In this document: positions 34,439 through 45,149 of the stretch, one piece after another
How positions within the stretch are numbered: position 1 is the stretch's first letter
How the letters are laid out: the number at the start of each line of letters is the position of its first letter
Origin: Coturnix japonica
Taxonomy: Eukaryota > Chordata > Aves > Galliformes > Phasianidae
Length of the DNA stretch: 64,000 bases
NCBI RefSeq assembly: GCF_001577835.2
Contig: NC_029518.1
Span: 68,924,053-68,988,052, forward strand
Direction of reading: 5' to 3'
Notes under the pieces: generated by a model
Told to the model about the DNA's origin: nothing
Database searches by the model: none
Seen by the model: the letters and a program-made list of their open reading frames with translations, nothing else
Translations under genes and position numbers: made by a program

Positions 34439-37400
34439 ATAACTTCTATCTTCCTGAGTACAGGGTATTAATTATTTCTTTGGATATTGAGTAGTTTAAA
34501 TAATGTTGATAAGATCTTAGGAATTCAACTACTGTAAAATCTTTTACTTTTTTTAAAGAGCACAAAATAGTCTTTGGAATAGGAATACATACGTGTTCTG
34601 TATTTGAATACATACGTGAATACATACACATTCTGTATTTATTTTGTGGTGCTTGGTTCATATGATATTTATTTACCAAATCTTCTGGCAAACTGCTTTG
34701 AATTTTTAAATCTCACAAACATATGTAAAGCAAAATTAAAGGATAAGTATTACAAAAAAAGAGATGTTCTGAGTGATCTGAGTTATCTGTATTTAAGTTA
34801 GCTCCTTACCCAACGTGACAACATAAAGGGAGCAAACTGCAATATACTTCATCACAGAATCACACAGAATCACAGAATTGTAGGGGTTGGAAGGGACCTC
34901 TAGAGATCATCGAGTCCAACCCCCCTTCCAAAGCAGGCTCCCTACACCACGTCGCACGGTAAAAAATAAAGGGAAGCACAGGTAAAAGAAAGTTGCTGAG
35001 CTTCTATGCACCAAATTGCAGAATGTGTGTCTGATAAGCAGTATACCCAGAAAGAAGGATGCCTTATGAATCTGCATCTTTCTTCCTTCTCATTTATCCA
35101 TCCATTTTTATTTGGAGCATAATAGTAAAGTTTGGAACTCTGTGCTGATGTGGTATTTTTGTGACAGCTTAGCTTTCCTTCTCTGTGTTGACTGATGGTA
35201 AAATAAGACCTTGACTTATAATGGGAAGTTCAAAAAATGGAAAGTCGTGTTCTTTATAAAGAAACAAACAGTGCTGCTTGTATGAAATTCGAACTGCTCG
35301 TTTGGACAAAACAAGTTTTATGGGCAGTACTGCTACTCTTCTCACTCATTGCAGAGTAAGATAAAGTAGCTGTTATTTCTGCAACTTTTTATCTGTTTTC
35401 CTATTTTAGTAAGAACAGCTTTACTAGCAATTATTGGATTTATGCCAACCAAAGGTGAAGGAGCAATAGGATCTCTGGATTATACGCCAGAAGAAAGAAG
35501 AGCTCTTGCCAAGAAGTACGTATTAACTTTGTTACTGTGAAAAATACACATATGCTGTCTTTTTTGAGTAAGGCATTGAGCAGTAAATAGTGCAAGTCAG
35601 AATACTGTTCTCTCGCACTTGTTTTACATTTAAATGACAAAACAAACAAACAGAACCAAAGCAGTGGAATATTTTGTGCCTTACATCTTTTTATTTTCCT
35701 GAATATTGTGCAAGTTGAGGACTTATGGGTGAACAAATTACTTGGGGAGGGCTGTGTTCCTGCCAGCATTGTGTGGTCAGATTAGAAGTTCCTCTGTAAT
35801 TTGTTTGGTGGGGATGTGAGTAACATTGTTATACAGTGGTAATCGTACTGCTTAAGGAAATTTAATGTGATAGAGTAAGCATGAGTGATAGAGAAAACAA
35901 ACAACAAGGCCTCTTTTTGCTCAGGAACATAATAAAACAGCAACAACAAAATCTGAAGTAATGGCTTCTGAATAATTTTAGTAAATTAACTTAAAATTAT
36001 ATTTGGGATTTTAATGGAACTGTTAGCTTGGTAGGCATGACTTTTAGTACTGTCTTCCTTTTAACATCCTTGTAGAGAAAAATTGTGGCACATAGCATAG
36101 GTAAGTGCATAATGAGTTGGACTGAGAACTGGCTGAGTAGCCCGGCTCAAATGTCTGGTCAGGGGTATTGAGTCCAGCTGGAAGCCAGTCATTCACTGCT
36201 GGTGTACACCAAGGGTTGATGGTGGGACCAGAGGTATTCAACATCATTAATGACCTGTATGGTGGGACACAGCGTGCCCTTGGCAAGTTTGCAGGTTATT
36301 AAGAACTGGGAAGAGCCTCTGAAATACCAAAGGGTTGTGCTGCCATCCAGAGGGACCTGGACAGGCTGATGAAATGGGCTGAGAGAAATCTAAAAGTAGA
36401 TCATTTCTAAATGATAAAGATAATATGTATTTGTAATATAGATGATATTAAACATTTTTCAAGGTAATGCAGTTTATGGGGGTGAGGGGATGGGAAAGAT
36501 GCTTTTAAAGCTATTGGTCTTGAAAATACATCTTTATATGGACTGCTTTGCAAGTACTTTGCTTACCAAGCATACAAGAACGTTATGAGAATGTGTCATT
36601 CTGTGCTCTGTCATTTTGTGGCCAGGTCACAAGACTTCTGTTGTGAAATGTGTGGCACATCTATGAAGACAGCCCTCTTACCACTAACGTCAGGAAGTGG
36701 GTCAAGCCAGGCAGACAAGGAAGCTAAAGAACTTGCCAGACAAATTAGCTTCAAGGTGGAGTAACTGTTTAAACTTTTTTTTTTGTGGTCTGCTGTACAG
36801 AATCTGGGTGCGGGTGGAGTGGGGGGGAAGTAAATTGCAGGAAAAAAAGTATTTCATAAACCTTCATAAATTACTACATGGAAACTTTTTAGTCTTCTAG
36901 GACAGACTGAAGGAGAAAAATGGGAATGGATCATCTCTGGAAATGTGACGGTTAATAAACTGTGCATCTCAAGTACTAATTAATTAGCAATAATTTCAGT
37001 TATAGGTACTCTGGTAAAAACTGCGTATGTTGCTTTTAGTTCTTTGTTTTCACTAATAATGTGATTAAATTCTCCAGACTTTGTCAGAAACGTGTTAGGG
37101 AAATTTGGACAAAGCTAACCTACATTGTTTTTCTCTTTGTGATTTTTATTTATTTATTTGTCTTTTGGTTTATGGAAGGAATAAAACATGTTGTTACTGA
37201 AAAATGGTTGCAGATGCTTTTGAACTACTCTGCAGCTGAAGATACTGAAATTTAAACTCTGGTATGAAAGTTGCTTTTGCCCCAAAATGTGTTTTCTAGC
37301 TTATGTTTTGGTGAAAGTAAGGCTTGTTGAGCAAAATCTGTGCCTTAGGAAATTGCATGTCTTGCATGTACAGTATTTTTTCTTCATTGGGTTTTGCACT

Positions 37401-40400
37401 AAACTCTGAATCCTTCCTCTGAGGAAGGGCGCTGTACATGAATGCAGGGATCAACAGTGGAATATAACGTGACAATGTGGCAGCGGTATCGAATGCATCC
37501 TCACTCAAGGAAGGAGTGCTAGTATGACCTAATATCACCCATTTTTATTCTTTACGCTGTCCTAAAGACTGTGGGGTATTTTTGTGTGCTGTGAGAGTGA
37601 AGATTACCTCCTACTGAGCATCGCTGCCAGTTTTGAAAGACAGGTGCATTCCTTTGTTATCTCACACCTACACGTGTTAATATAGGAGTCTACATGTACT
37701 GCTTATGATTAACAACTCATCCAAATATTTCCGAGGATGAAGAAGTACAGACATAGAATTTTAAAGCTGAGCTACCCAGAAAAGCAATTTAGATTCACTG
37801 CTCATCTTCTTTACAGTGTATAAGCTTTAAAAAGTGTGAGTTCTGTTTTTTTTTAAAGCACTGCTAGTCTTTATTGCAGAAACATCTCGGTACAGTTTCT
37901 TTTCTCATACTTGTTTTTTCCATTTTTTGAAATGAAAGATTTGAGGGTGTCAGTCTTTAAAAACCATTGATGTGTTCTATATGTCCATATATTTAACTCA
38001 ATTTCTGAAGGGAAAAAGCACTAAAGGAATAAGTAGATGTGATTCATGTTTTAACGTTCTCTTTACAGTCTTTCAGTCTGTTTTGTTCTAATGCAAGGTA
38101 AATTGGCCCTCTTTTGTGGGCATTCTTCAACTTCCTTTCTCAGATTTTTAAGTTTCCTAAACCTCTGTTGTGCTTGGCTCTGTTATTATTCATGTCATGT
38201 TAGACTGAGACATACAACTTGTGTGGTTATAACAAAAGTACTAGCAGGGTAATAAAGAAGTTTTTAATAATTTGAGTATATTTCATGTCAGCTTACGGGA
38301 TAGGATTTCTCATTGAATAGCCAATTGGATGTGTAATTTGGGTGAAACTCTCTGTTAGTAAAATAATATAAGCAATATCTACTTTATCTTCGTCCTTATA
38401 GAAGAGATTCCCTAACGTTTTCTAGATCCTAGGATTATAAGAAATTCTTTCATACCAGCCTTAAGCAAAATGATTATTTTTTTTAAAATACACGTTTGGT
38501 CTTGAGACAAAGAGTATGAAATTCAAGAGGAAAAGGTGTTCCCTTAATTTTCCTGCTTCTTTGAGCTTATGTGTTTGATAGGGATCTACAGTTTTTATCA
38601 GAATAACATTGACTTGCAAGTCTTAGGCATTTTAGATGCTATATTCCATAAATTCCATTTCACTTAAAAGATACATGACTAATAGTGTATGCACTTATTC
38701 TGTAAAACAATATGGTATATCCATGTGTTGCCATTATAAGGCATATAATTATAACAGTAAAATTAGTTTTCTGTCCACTTTCATTATTATGTTTAAATTT
38801 GTTCATCTTCCTGTGAGGTCTCTATTTTCCTGGGGCAAAGGTAAGTCTTGGAGAAAAAAGACTAAGCTGGAAAAAGATGTTAATTTAGTAAACTTTGGAG
38901 TGTATATATATATATATATATAATATATATATAGTGATTTTATATATATATATATATATATATAATCATAGAATCACCAAGGTTGGAAAAGACCTAAAAG
39001 ATCATCCAGTCCAACCGTTCACCTATTACCAATAGCTCCCACTAAACCATGTCCCTCAACACAACATCCAGTCTTTCCTTGAACACCCCCAGGGTTGGTG
39101 ACTCCACTACCTCCCTGGTCAGTCCATTCCATATATTTTTAATTACTGTGACTTTAGTATTCTAGCCTTAGTACTTTATTAAACTAAAGTAAATCACATG
39201 CGTGCTAAAGAAGTAGAAGAGCAGTGGTCACAGTTTTGAGGAAAGGAAGTACCCACTGAATGTGAAGAGGGGGAAAGAATTCACCACACAGACTGTCAAA
39301 CACCACAGTACCATTCTTAGACAAACTGTAGCATCTCCAGCTTTGGAGGTGCTTAAAACTTGAACAGACGTGACCCTACTTTAAGGAGACAGTTGGATCC
39401 AGTGATATCTAGAGGTCCCTTCCAGCCTAAATTATTCCATGATTCTGTGTGATATGATTCTAATGTGGATCAGAAACAAAATTTGTGCTGTCCTAACTAT
39501 CTCATATTAGAGTCCATAGTAGTCAGTGTAAAAAGAAGTCAATATTGTTGTTACATTATAAGCAATTTTAAATCTATAAATAATCTTCAGATCATTTCAG
39601 TGGCAATAGTATTTCAGGAAAATCAGAAAATGAAGTGTCAGAAAATGGGGAATTTAATTTCCCCACACAAAACAGCAGTGTGGAAGAAGATTGTTATTTT
39701 ATGGTCTTCTTAGCTTGTTATCTACATGACTGGTTGGTTTCTAATGTTTGTATTTCATGCTACCTTTACTTGTATTTCCATTTGAAGTCAAGTAGCAGTC
39801 CTTAAATTTGGGACTGTAATCTCTGAAAGAAGTTGAGATCCTGATACAATATTGGGGAGATATGATGTTACACTCTACAGGGAGAGACTTGCTTACAAAG
39901 GGATTGGGGGAGAAAAAAAAAAAGATGATCTGGTCCTGACCTTTTAATTTTAAGGTTTTTAAAATTTGGATATGTTTATACTGCAAACTGTTTTAATTCA
40001 GGAGTATGGTGATATGTCCCTTTCTATCCCTAATGGGTTATTGCAAACATACTGTTTTAGCAGGAGGCTTATTAATGATCCTCTGTATGTTCCTACAGGT
40101 CTGTCAATATCTCAAATTTCCTAAAGTATAAAACGTTAATTCTGGAAAATTATGCTTAGTAGACATTTTATATGTGCATATATAGTACAGTATTATAAGG
40201 ATATGTTCATCTACCTTAGTTCTTGCACTGAATCTTAATGAAAACTTAGTGCCTGATACAGGGTAGCACCCCACAGATGTACACTTTCTGTCTTTGAGGC
40301 AATCTTAGTACTCAGACCACTACAGCAAACTTAACATATAACTTGAGGCAAATTAGCCTTGCTGAGAAACAGGCTGTTAGTCATGTGACAGCACGGTCAG

Positions 40401-43400
40401 CTCTTAAGGATCATGAGAAAGGGAAGTTTTATAAAGCTGGTGTTATTTCTGTCACAATTATCTTTTGAAGAATTTTCTTTTTTGTTCTGGTCTCATGTTG
40501 TTTTATTAATGTTATGCCTATTATTATGCATAAACAAATAGAACTAAGAAAATCCAAAATAAAACTGGGATCTTGTCTCAACTGGTGTTTATTATCTGTA
40601 GTCTTATGAAATAAGGGTTAAATTTTCATAAACGTGTTGATGTGTTGAAATGCAGTTGGCATCGTTCTTGGAATGAATTTCCAAGGAAATTTAAATCTTC
40701 TTGGAACATTGATCTCATCTCTGAAGTGTGTGCATGTATTCCTTGCAGGCAGAAGTCAATTCGTCCAGGAAGTCAGAAGCAGAACCTTCGAACTCAGCAG
40801 GACTGAACCGCTCTGCTACTTTACCTGAGCCCCAGCAGGATGGTGCAACTCGAGCATTCCGGGATCCAGCAAGTGCAACGGTATGGTCCATGTCTGAGTT
40901 TTATTGGTTATTAAATACATGATGTTACACTTTCATTAAAGTATTATGCCCTAGGTACTATTTACCATCTGCAGAATTATAAAGTCATAGAATGGTTTGA
41001 GTTGGAAGGGACCTTTAAGATTGTGTAATTCCAACCCCCTGCTATAGGCTATGCCTCCCTCTAGACCAGGTTGCTCAAAGCCCCATCCACCCTGGCCTTG
41101 AATGCTCCCTGGGAGGGGTCACCTGGGAGGGGCCTTGCTGGGCAACCTGTTCCAGTGTCTCAGCACTCTCACAGTAAAGAATTTCTTCCTAATATCTAGT
41201 CTAAACCTACAGTCTTTCAATTTAAAACTAATTCCCCTTGTCCAGTTGTCACGACATGCCCTTGTACAAAGTCCCTCCCCAGCTTTTCTGTAGGCCCCCT
41301 TCAGGAAGGCTGCTATAAGGCTTTCCCCGGAGCTTTCTCTTCTTTAGGCTGAAGAGCCCCAGCTCCCTCAGCCTGTCCCCATAGCGGGGAGGAACTTCAG
41401 CCCTCTGATCATCTTTGTGGCCCTCCTCTAGACCTCATTCAACATCTTGATCTATCACAGATTTTATTTTTTTTTTCCAGTTGTGTTCTTAGTGAAAGGC
41501 AAAAAATGTTGTTGTGGTAATTTGTAGCTTTTAAAGTTGACTAACATATGCTTACATTCAAAGTAAACTATATGACATTTACGTCGTCATACTGCTAGGT
41601 ATGGAACTTACATAATAGTTTCAGGAGTGACCGAAGCCTGGTAGTGGGCCAAGGCAGCTGCTGTTGTGACTCTGGCAAATGCAATCTAAAGTCACTGATA
41701 AATTGCAGACAAATCCCAGCTAAGCTGTGTTTTTTAGAGAGGACGGAGCTGCAGATTGGTTAAAAAAACTATAACACGTCAAAGAACGTCAGACCATCTG
41801 TTGCATCTTTGCAACGTATTTTCAAGCTATGTAGAAATATAAACATGCTAATAACATATGTTTTTTTCCACAAGGAGGATTTTTCTGAACTGTTCAGAAT
41901 TTAATAAACCATTTTGTTTTATTCTTCTTAGTACAAATCCTGGCTTATATAGTAGAACTGGCTGAAATACCGAGGCACTAGTAGCATTTTTGAGGGGGAG
42001 TGGGGATGAGGAAGGTAACTTACTCTCATTTCTGAGAACTCATTCAGTTACGCTGTCTCAATTGTCATTTAGTAACTGAATTTACAGCAGAATAGTCCCA
42101 TGTGGAACAAATGTTTTAAACATAAACACTTTTAAAATACATTTTTATTATACATCATAGGCAGTAAACAAAAAAAGTGAATTCACATGTTAAGGGATCA
42201 GAACATCAATGTCTAATGGGTATTATTTTGAAGAAATAGCCATATTTGTAAGCTGCTACTTCTGGAGCCATTTTCATAGAATCATAGAATGGTCTGGGTT
42301 GAAAAGGACCGCAATGATAATCTAGTTTCAACCCCCCTGCTTTGTGTAGGGTTGTGATTTTTCCATGCTAAAACTAATAGAAATCTTCTCCAGCCTGTGC
42401 TGGTACCTGTGCTCTTATTGTCGTGTGTGGGAGGCTGGAGAGCTGTGCAGAGACTGGTAGGGCACATGGCCCTTCTATCCCTCTGGTTGTTCTGGCTGGT
42501 TGTATGGACTGTTAGGGGAGCATGAATTTCAATCCATGTTAATAGCACTAAATGTAGGTGGACAGAGGTGTGGTGGATGTCCCACCTCGGTGCATACAGT
42601 TGATGAACAGAATGGATAAGAATAAGAAAGTGACAGGCTAAAAACTGGCTATAGCAATTTTTTCTATAAATTAAGAGGATATTAAAGCTCACTTGTTATT
42701 AAGCAGTGTACTGTGGTAGTGTCTTGTACTAAAATACTGGCTGGATGAAGGGTAGGAGTGATGAAATGGTGTAACTGAAGTCAAGTAATATTCAACTACT
42801 TGGAGAGCAGTTTCTGTGGGAAAAGCTGTGTACAGATACCCAAGATTCACAGAATATTTTCCTTTTGCTTCTGTGTGGTCTGTTATTCTTTCCTTTGAAT
42901 TAGACTACTCCTTATTTCAACCCACAGTAACACTGTAAATTTGATCCTTTCAACCCTAGAAGCAGGATTGGGACGGTGGAATGTCAAATCCTATGGCTTC
43001 AGACCTACCAAGTGAGAGATGGATGAGTTTAGGATGATGCTCTCCTGAGCAGAACAGTAGCTCCCATAGCGCCTTTTTCACGGGACGTACTGGCAGCCAA
43101 ACGTGTGACCAGCAGAGGGCAATAGTTGTATTTGTGCATAGGTACAGTACTGGGAACTTGCACAGGAATCAGATGGACATTTGGTTTCCAGGGATTTTTT
43201 TTTGTCTTTTGCTTTCCCAGTGATGTTTATGATGATGAGAGCTGAAGTTTGGACCCAGCTGACCATGAGAAGCAGTGCAGCAGCCTGTACTTCTTTTCTT
43301 GCTGGTCCTAACTTGTTTCCCCATCAGTACAGGTGACTTCAAGTCCTAAGACTTAACAGCCTGATTGATTAAGGATTTCTTGAACTGGAGGGAGGTGAGC

Positions 43401-43958
43401 AAATCATAGGCAGGGGTACTTGAAGTATCTCGATTTGAAACTAAGCTAGATCTCAAATATTATCTGGCAGACTTTCTTCAGGCACTTCATGTCCTTAGAA
43501 CTGCTTGAAATCGATTTCTCAAGGTGGTGTAAGGACAAACTGGTTGTACCTAACAATGTAATAAGTACTGGTAATGTTTTTATCAGTATTAAGAAATATC
43601 TGAAGAGGTCATTTTGGTTCTAAAGACCGTCTTTGTTACCAGCTTTGCATACTGCCTTGCCTGATGGCTCTTCGTGTTTCTCTTTCAGTCGGAAGCTCAG
43701 CCCAGCAGCACAGCACCCGCTCAGGAGCGTGCTCCATCTGTGCCCACAAACACATCCCTGAGTCCCCGGCAGCGTCGTGCCCAGCAGCACAGCCAGAGAT
43801 GGGCTCCGGCTTCAAATGACTTTAATCGGGTGCAGCAGCCCAGGGCCAACCCCAACCACACTGGATCCACTGTTCTGATCGTCCTTCTGACCTTTGCGCT
43901 AGCAGCTCTTATATTTCGGAGAATATGCTTGGCTAATGAGTATATATTTGAGTTATAA
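24471..43958 (+). CDS. UBE2J1: UBE2J1, ER tail-anchored E2 ubiquitin-conjugating enzyme J1 (complete)
   Basis: UBE2J1 (UBC6e) is the E2 of ER-associated degradation. It is anchored in the ER membrane and works with HRD1/SEL1L-type E3 complexes to ubiquitinate misfolded proteins. Eight coding exons (24471-24501, 30934-31007, 32471-32602, 33353-33437, 35410-35515, 36626-36755, 40749-40880, 43689-43958) give 319 codons against 318 in human. The UBC fold spans about residues 10-165. The active-site cysteine is Cys91 in [16 protein letters not shown]. Ser184 in ARQIS, the stress-phosphorylation site reported in mammals, is kept. A variable linker follows, then a tail-anchor membrane segment near 291-309 ([19 protein letters not shown]) and a short luminal end EYIFEL. 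The start has a strong context (G at -3, G at +4). Confidence 0.98.
25119..25407 (+). mobile_element. CR1 LINE 3' fragment
   Basis: Forward CR1 with AGGAAAGTGGTTAGGTCCTG, GGCAACCTGATCTAGTAAAG and an ATTCTGTGATTCTATG end at 25392-25407. Same subfamily as the copies at 11493 and 19519. Confidence 0.93.
26375..27035 (+). mobile_element. CR1 LINE fragment, about 660 bases
   Basis: Forward CR1 with the RT end ([20 protein letters not shown] near 26535-26600) and a 3' part with GGTTGAATATTAGGAAAAAT. The typical ATTCTRTG terminus is lost and it fades at about 27035. Confidence 0.88.
27551..27706 (+). mobile_element. CR1 LINE 3' end
   Basis: Forward CR1 from GGAGGTGGTGGAGTCTCCTT to ATTCTGTGATTTTGTG. 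It shares the GTGTGACGTGGTGTAGGGAG block with the copies at 29884 and, reversed, 34852 and 189. Confidence 0.93.
29884..30096 (+). mobile_element. CR1 LINE 3' end with small internal deletion
   Basis: Forward CR1 from CACACGAATGTGAGGAAGAA to two ATTCTGTG units at 30078-30096. Relative to the 27551 copy it lacks the bases after GACCCACCTG (GATGCCTAC is missing), so a short internal deletion is visible. Confidence 0.93.
30934..31007 (+). CDS. UBE2J1: UBE2J1 exon 2
   Basis: Acceptor TTTCAG, donor GTTTGT. Encodes [20 protein letters not shown] through QPLE, the N-terminal helix of the UBC fold. Confidence 0.97.
31008..32470 (+). other. UBE2J1: UBE2J1 intron 2
   Basis: A 1.46-kb intron of unique sequence; no repeat or gene signal seen. 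Confidence 0.85.
32471..32602 (+). CDS. UBE2J1: UBE2J1 exon 3
   Basis: Acceptor CATTTTAG, donor GTAAGT. Forty-four codons from [20 protein letters not shown] to IILLT, including the [10 protein letters not shown] segment typical of UBC domains. Confidence 0.98.
32603..33352 (+). other. UBE2J1: UBE2J1 intron 3
   Basis: A 750-base intron with a composite CR1 remnant at 32822-32973 and otherwise unique sequence. Confidence 0.85.
32822..32973. mobile_element. Diverged CR1 remnant, two orientations side by side
   Basis: The left half (CACAGAATAATAGAGTAATT...) reads as a reversed CR1 3' end. The right half (GCTAGGCTGGATGGGACTTT...GGAACTACATGA) reads as a forward CR1 3' end. Either a 5'-inverted insertion or two adjacent scraps. 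Confidence 0.6.
33353..33437 (+). CDS. UBE2J1: UBE2J1 exon 4 (catalytic cysteine)
   Basis: Acceptor TTTAAAG, donor GTAAGT. Encodes [20 protein letters not shown] to PSWS. The cysteine of KKICLS is residue 91, the position of the active site in human UBE2J1. Confidence 0.98.
34402..34440. repeat. GT dinucleotide microsatellite
   Basis: About twelve uninterrupted GT units, then GTAT-type units up to 34440. Confidence 0.95.
34852..34962 (-). mobile_element. CR1 LINE 3' tip, about 110 bases
   Basis: Reverse CR1: octamer-type repeats (CACAGAATCACACAGAATCA) at the left, then GGAAGGGACCTCTAGAGATC and CTCCCTACACCACGTCGCAC. The sequence is close to the subfamily consensus, so it is fairly recent and extremely 5'-truncated. 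Confidence 0.93.
35410..35515 (+). CDS. UBE2J1: UBE2J1 exon 5
   Basis: Acceptor CTATTTTAG, donor GTACGT. Encodes [18 protein letters not shown] through [11 protein letters not shown], the C-terminal part of the UBC fold in the J1/UBC6 family. Confidence 0.97.
35516..36625 (+). other. UBE2J1: UBE2J1 intron 5
   Basis: A 1.1-kb intron with an internal CR1 reverse-transcriptase fragment at 36096-36400 and otherwise unique sequence. Confidence 0.85.
36096..36400 (+). mobile_element. CR1 LINE internal fragment (RT domain, no 3' end)
   Basis: Forward text such as GGGTTGATGGTGGGACCAGA and CCAGAGGGACCTGGACAGGC corresponds to the CR1 reverse-transcriptase region, not the 3' UTR. It carries stops and lacks the usual 3' terminus, so it is an old piece. 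Confidence 0.75.
36626..36755 (+). CDS. UBE2J1: UBE2J1 exon 6
   Basis: Acceptor TGGCCAG, donor GTGGAG. Encodes [15 protein letters not shown] to ELARQISFK. It contains Ser184, phosphorylated under stress in mammals (known for the family, not shown here). Confidence 0.97.
38899..38963. repeat. TA dinucleotide microsatellite in two blocks
   Basis: Two TA runs (about 38902-38932 and 38941-38963) separated by GTGATTT. The CR1 terminus starts immediately after the second run. Confidence 0.95.
38964..39131 (-). mobile_element. CR1 LINE 3' end
   Basis: Reverse CR1 from AATCATAGAATCACCAAGGT to CTACCTCCCTGGTCAGTCCA. Its 3' tip joins the TA microsatellite. Confidence 0.92.
39337..39449 (+). mobile_element. 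Old CR1 LINE 3' end
   Basis: Diverged forward tail: TTTGGAGGTGCTTAAAACTT, then GATATCTAGAGGTCCCTTCC and ATTCCATGATTCTGTG. Confidence 0.8.
40749..40880 (+). CDS. UBE2J1: UBE2J1 exon 7
   Basis: Acceptor CCTTGCAG, donor GTATGG. Starts AEVNSS like human, then diverges through a Ser/Pro/Gln-rich linker ([20 protein letters not shown]). Exactly 44 codons. Confidence 0.95.
40981..41455 (-). mobile_element. CR1 LINE 3' fragment, about 475 bases
   Basis: Reverse CR1: TCATAGAATGGTTTGAGTTG at the tip, then GGGCAACCTGTTCCAGTGTC and the RT-end text CTTTAGGCTGAAGAGCCCCA. Flanked by ordinary intron sequence. Confidence 0.93.
42274..42355 (-). mobile_element. CR1 LINE 3' tip, about 80 bases
   Basis: Reverse CR1 tip CATAGAATCATAGAATGGTC followed by TTTCAACCCCCCTGCTTTGT. 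It resembles the tip of the 8364 copy, with GAAAAGGACCGCAATGATAA. Confidence 0.88.
43689..43958 (+). CDS. UBE2J1: UBE2J1 exon 8 (membrane anchor, stop)
   Basis: Acceptor CTCTTTCAG; TAA at 43956-43958. It carries [14 protein letters not shown], then the single membrane segment [19 protein letters not shown] and the tail ANEYIFEL, two residues shorter than the human tail. Confidence 0.97.
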   Translation, partial: SEAQPSSTAPAQERAPSVPTNTSLSPRQRRAQQHSQRWAPASNDFNRVQQPRANPNHTGSTVLIVLLTFALAALIFRRICLANEYIFEL

Positions 43959-45025
43959 GGCTGTTTCTGTTGTATGAGCAGTGATTTGGATGCTCCACTG
44001 AACATTCTGTATTGCGTTTGACATGAGAACTGTTTACAAAGATTACTTTTGTATGTACGCTTACGTCCTTACGAATGTTAATGTAGCTGCAGATACATTA
44101 CTTGTAAGAGAAGCCAAGCTGGACGTCTGACTGCAAGAAGCATTAACTCGGTGCCCAACAGGTTGTTGGAGAGAGTGCGGTGAAGTATTGAGACTAAAGG
44201 GATGTGTGAGGGAAGCGGTGCAGTAATTTATTAATTAGAAAAAGGCAATTTTAAAAGTGGCTGATTCACTTTTGTTTTTAATGAACATAAATGCGGTGAA
44301 TGACCCCCTGTAACTCAGCGTAAGGTCGAGCGTTGGAGACTGAATTACAGAGCGAATCAGTACGATGCGTTGGGGCCCAGCGAGCTCTTAGTTTAGAGGG
44401 GTTACAGCTTTGTAACAGCTTTATTTACTGTGATGCGTTGCCGGAGAGTAGAGCACATACAGGTGGGTTGATATTCTGCTTTGTGTGTGTGAAAGGGGGA
44501 AATGAGTGGGACAGGGGCCAGAAAACTATTAGGGTTATTTTGCTTTTAATTTGTTTGGAGGTAAGATTGGATAATCTGCAAGGTTTGAATGTCCTCTTCT
44601 AATGCTCTCAACTGTATATCTTGCTCTTTTAAAATCTGAAGGTTAATGTAAGACACGTCTATTCTTGCAATAGTTATAAATATGTAATATAATTATTTAC
44701 CCAGAGTTATTGTCTTTTAATTATACCAGAAGTATACATAGTGCATTAAGCCAAATGTTTCACTTGTGGTTTTATTTCCTCAAGAAAACTTAAACCTTAT
44801 TGTACTTAAGCTCTCATACGTATATGAACGTGCTTAAGAGAACTATTTATTAAAACTTGGTAGTAACAGACTGTTTCAAGTCACTCATTGGTTACATCTT
44901 AAGTATTTCAGAGCCTTTTAATTGTTTTGTTTCGGTGGTTTGTAGCCTGAAATCAACATTGGACCCGGAGACTTTCTGTATTATTATTTTATTAAAAATA
45001 AATAACTAGTGAGATACTCATTGAA
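43959..45025 (+). other. UBE2J1: UBE2J1 3' UTR
   Basis: About 1 kb of AT-rich unique sequence after the stop, ending near AATAAA at 44997-45002. A three-unit TACTCATTGA-type repeat at 45014-45046 lies at or just after the expected cleavage site. Confidence 0.65.
44997..45002 (+). terminator. UBE2J1: Probable UBE2J1 polyadenylation signal AATAAA
   Basis: Canonical AATAAA, immediately followed by a second AATAA, 1.04 kb after the stop codon and upstream of the GABRR2 first exon. Confidence 0.6.
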
Positions 45026-45046
45026 TACTCATTGATACTCATTGAG
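45014..45046. repeat. Short tandem repeat, three units of TACTCATTGA
   Basis: Three near-identical 10-12 base units in a row just downstream of the UBE2J1 polyadenylation signal. Confidence 0.9.
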
Positions 45047-45149
45047 CAGGGGGGTGGAAATCAGCCAAGGAAAAGATACCTTGTGAGCAAACAGAAAATC
45101 TGAGAGGCTGATGAGAAGGGACAGCCCAGTTTTACACAGCCTGGCAGGA

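Larger units (their letters stand above)
33438..35409 (+). other. UBE2J1: UBE2J1 intron 4
   Basis: A 2-kb intron with a GT microsatellite (34402-34440) and a reverse CR1 tip (34852-34962). A 120-codon reverse ORF at 34104-33742 has no recognisable homology and is probably chance. Confidence 0.85.
36756..40748 (+). other. UBE2J1: UBE2J1 intron 6
   Basis: A 4-kb AT-rich intron. It holds a TA microsatellite (38899-38963), a reverse CR1 (38964-39131) and a diverged forward CR1 (39337-39449). The remainder has no supported feature. Confidence 0.85.
40881..43688 (+). other. UBE2J1: UBE2J1 intron 7
   Basis: A 2.8-kb intron with reverse CR1 copies at 40981 and 42274; the remainder is unique sequence. 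Confidence 0.85.

Noticed and set aside
42282-42692. 136-codon reverse ORF
   Set aside because: It begins in unique intron sequence and runs into the CR1 tip at 42274-42355; no domain recognised.
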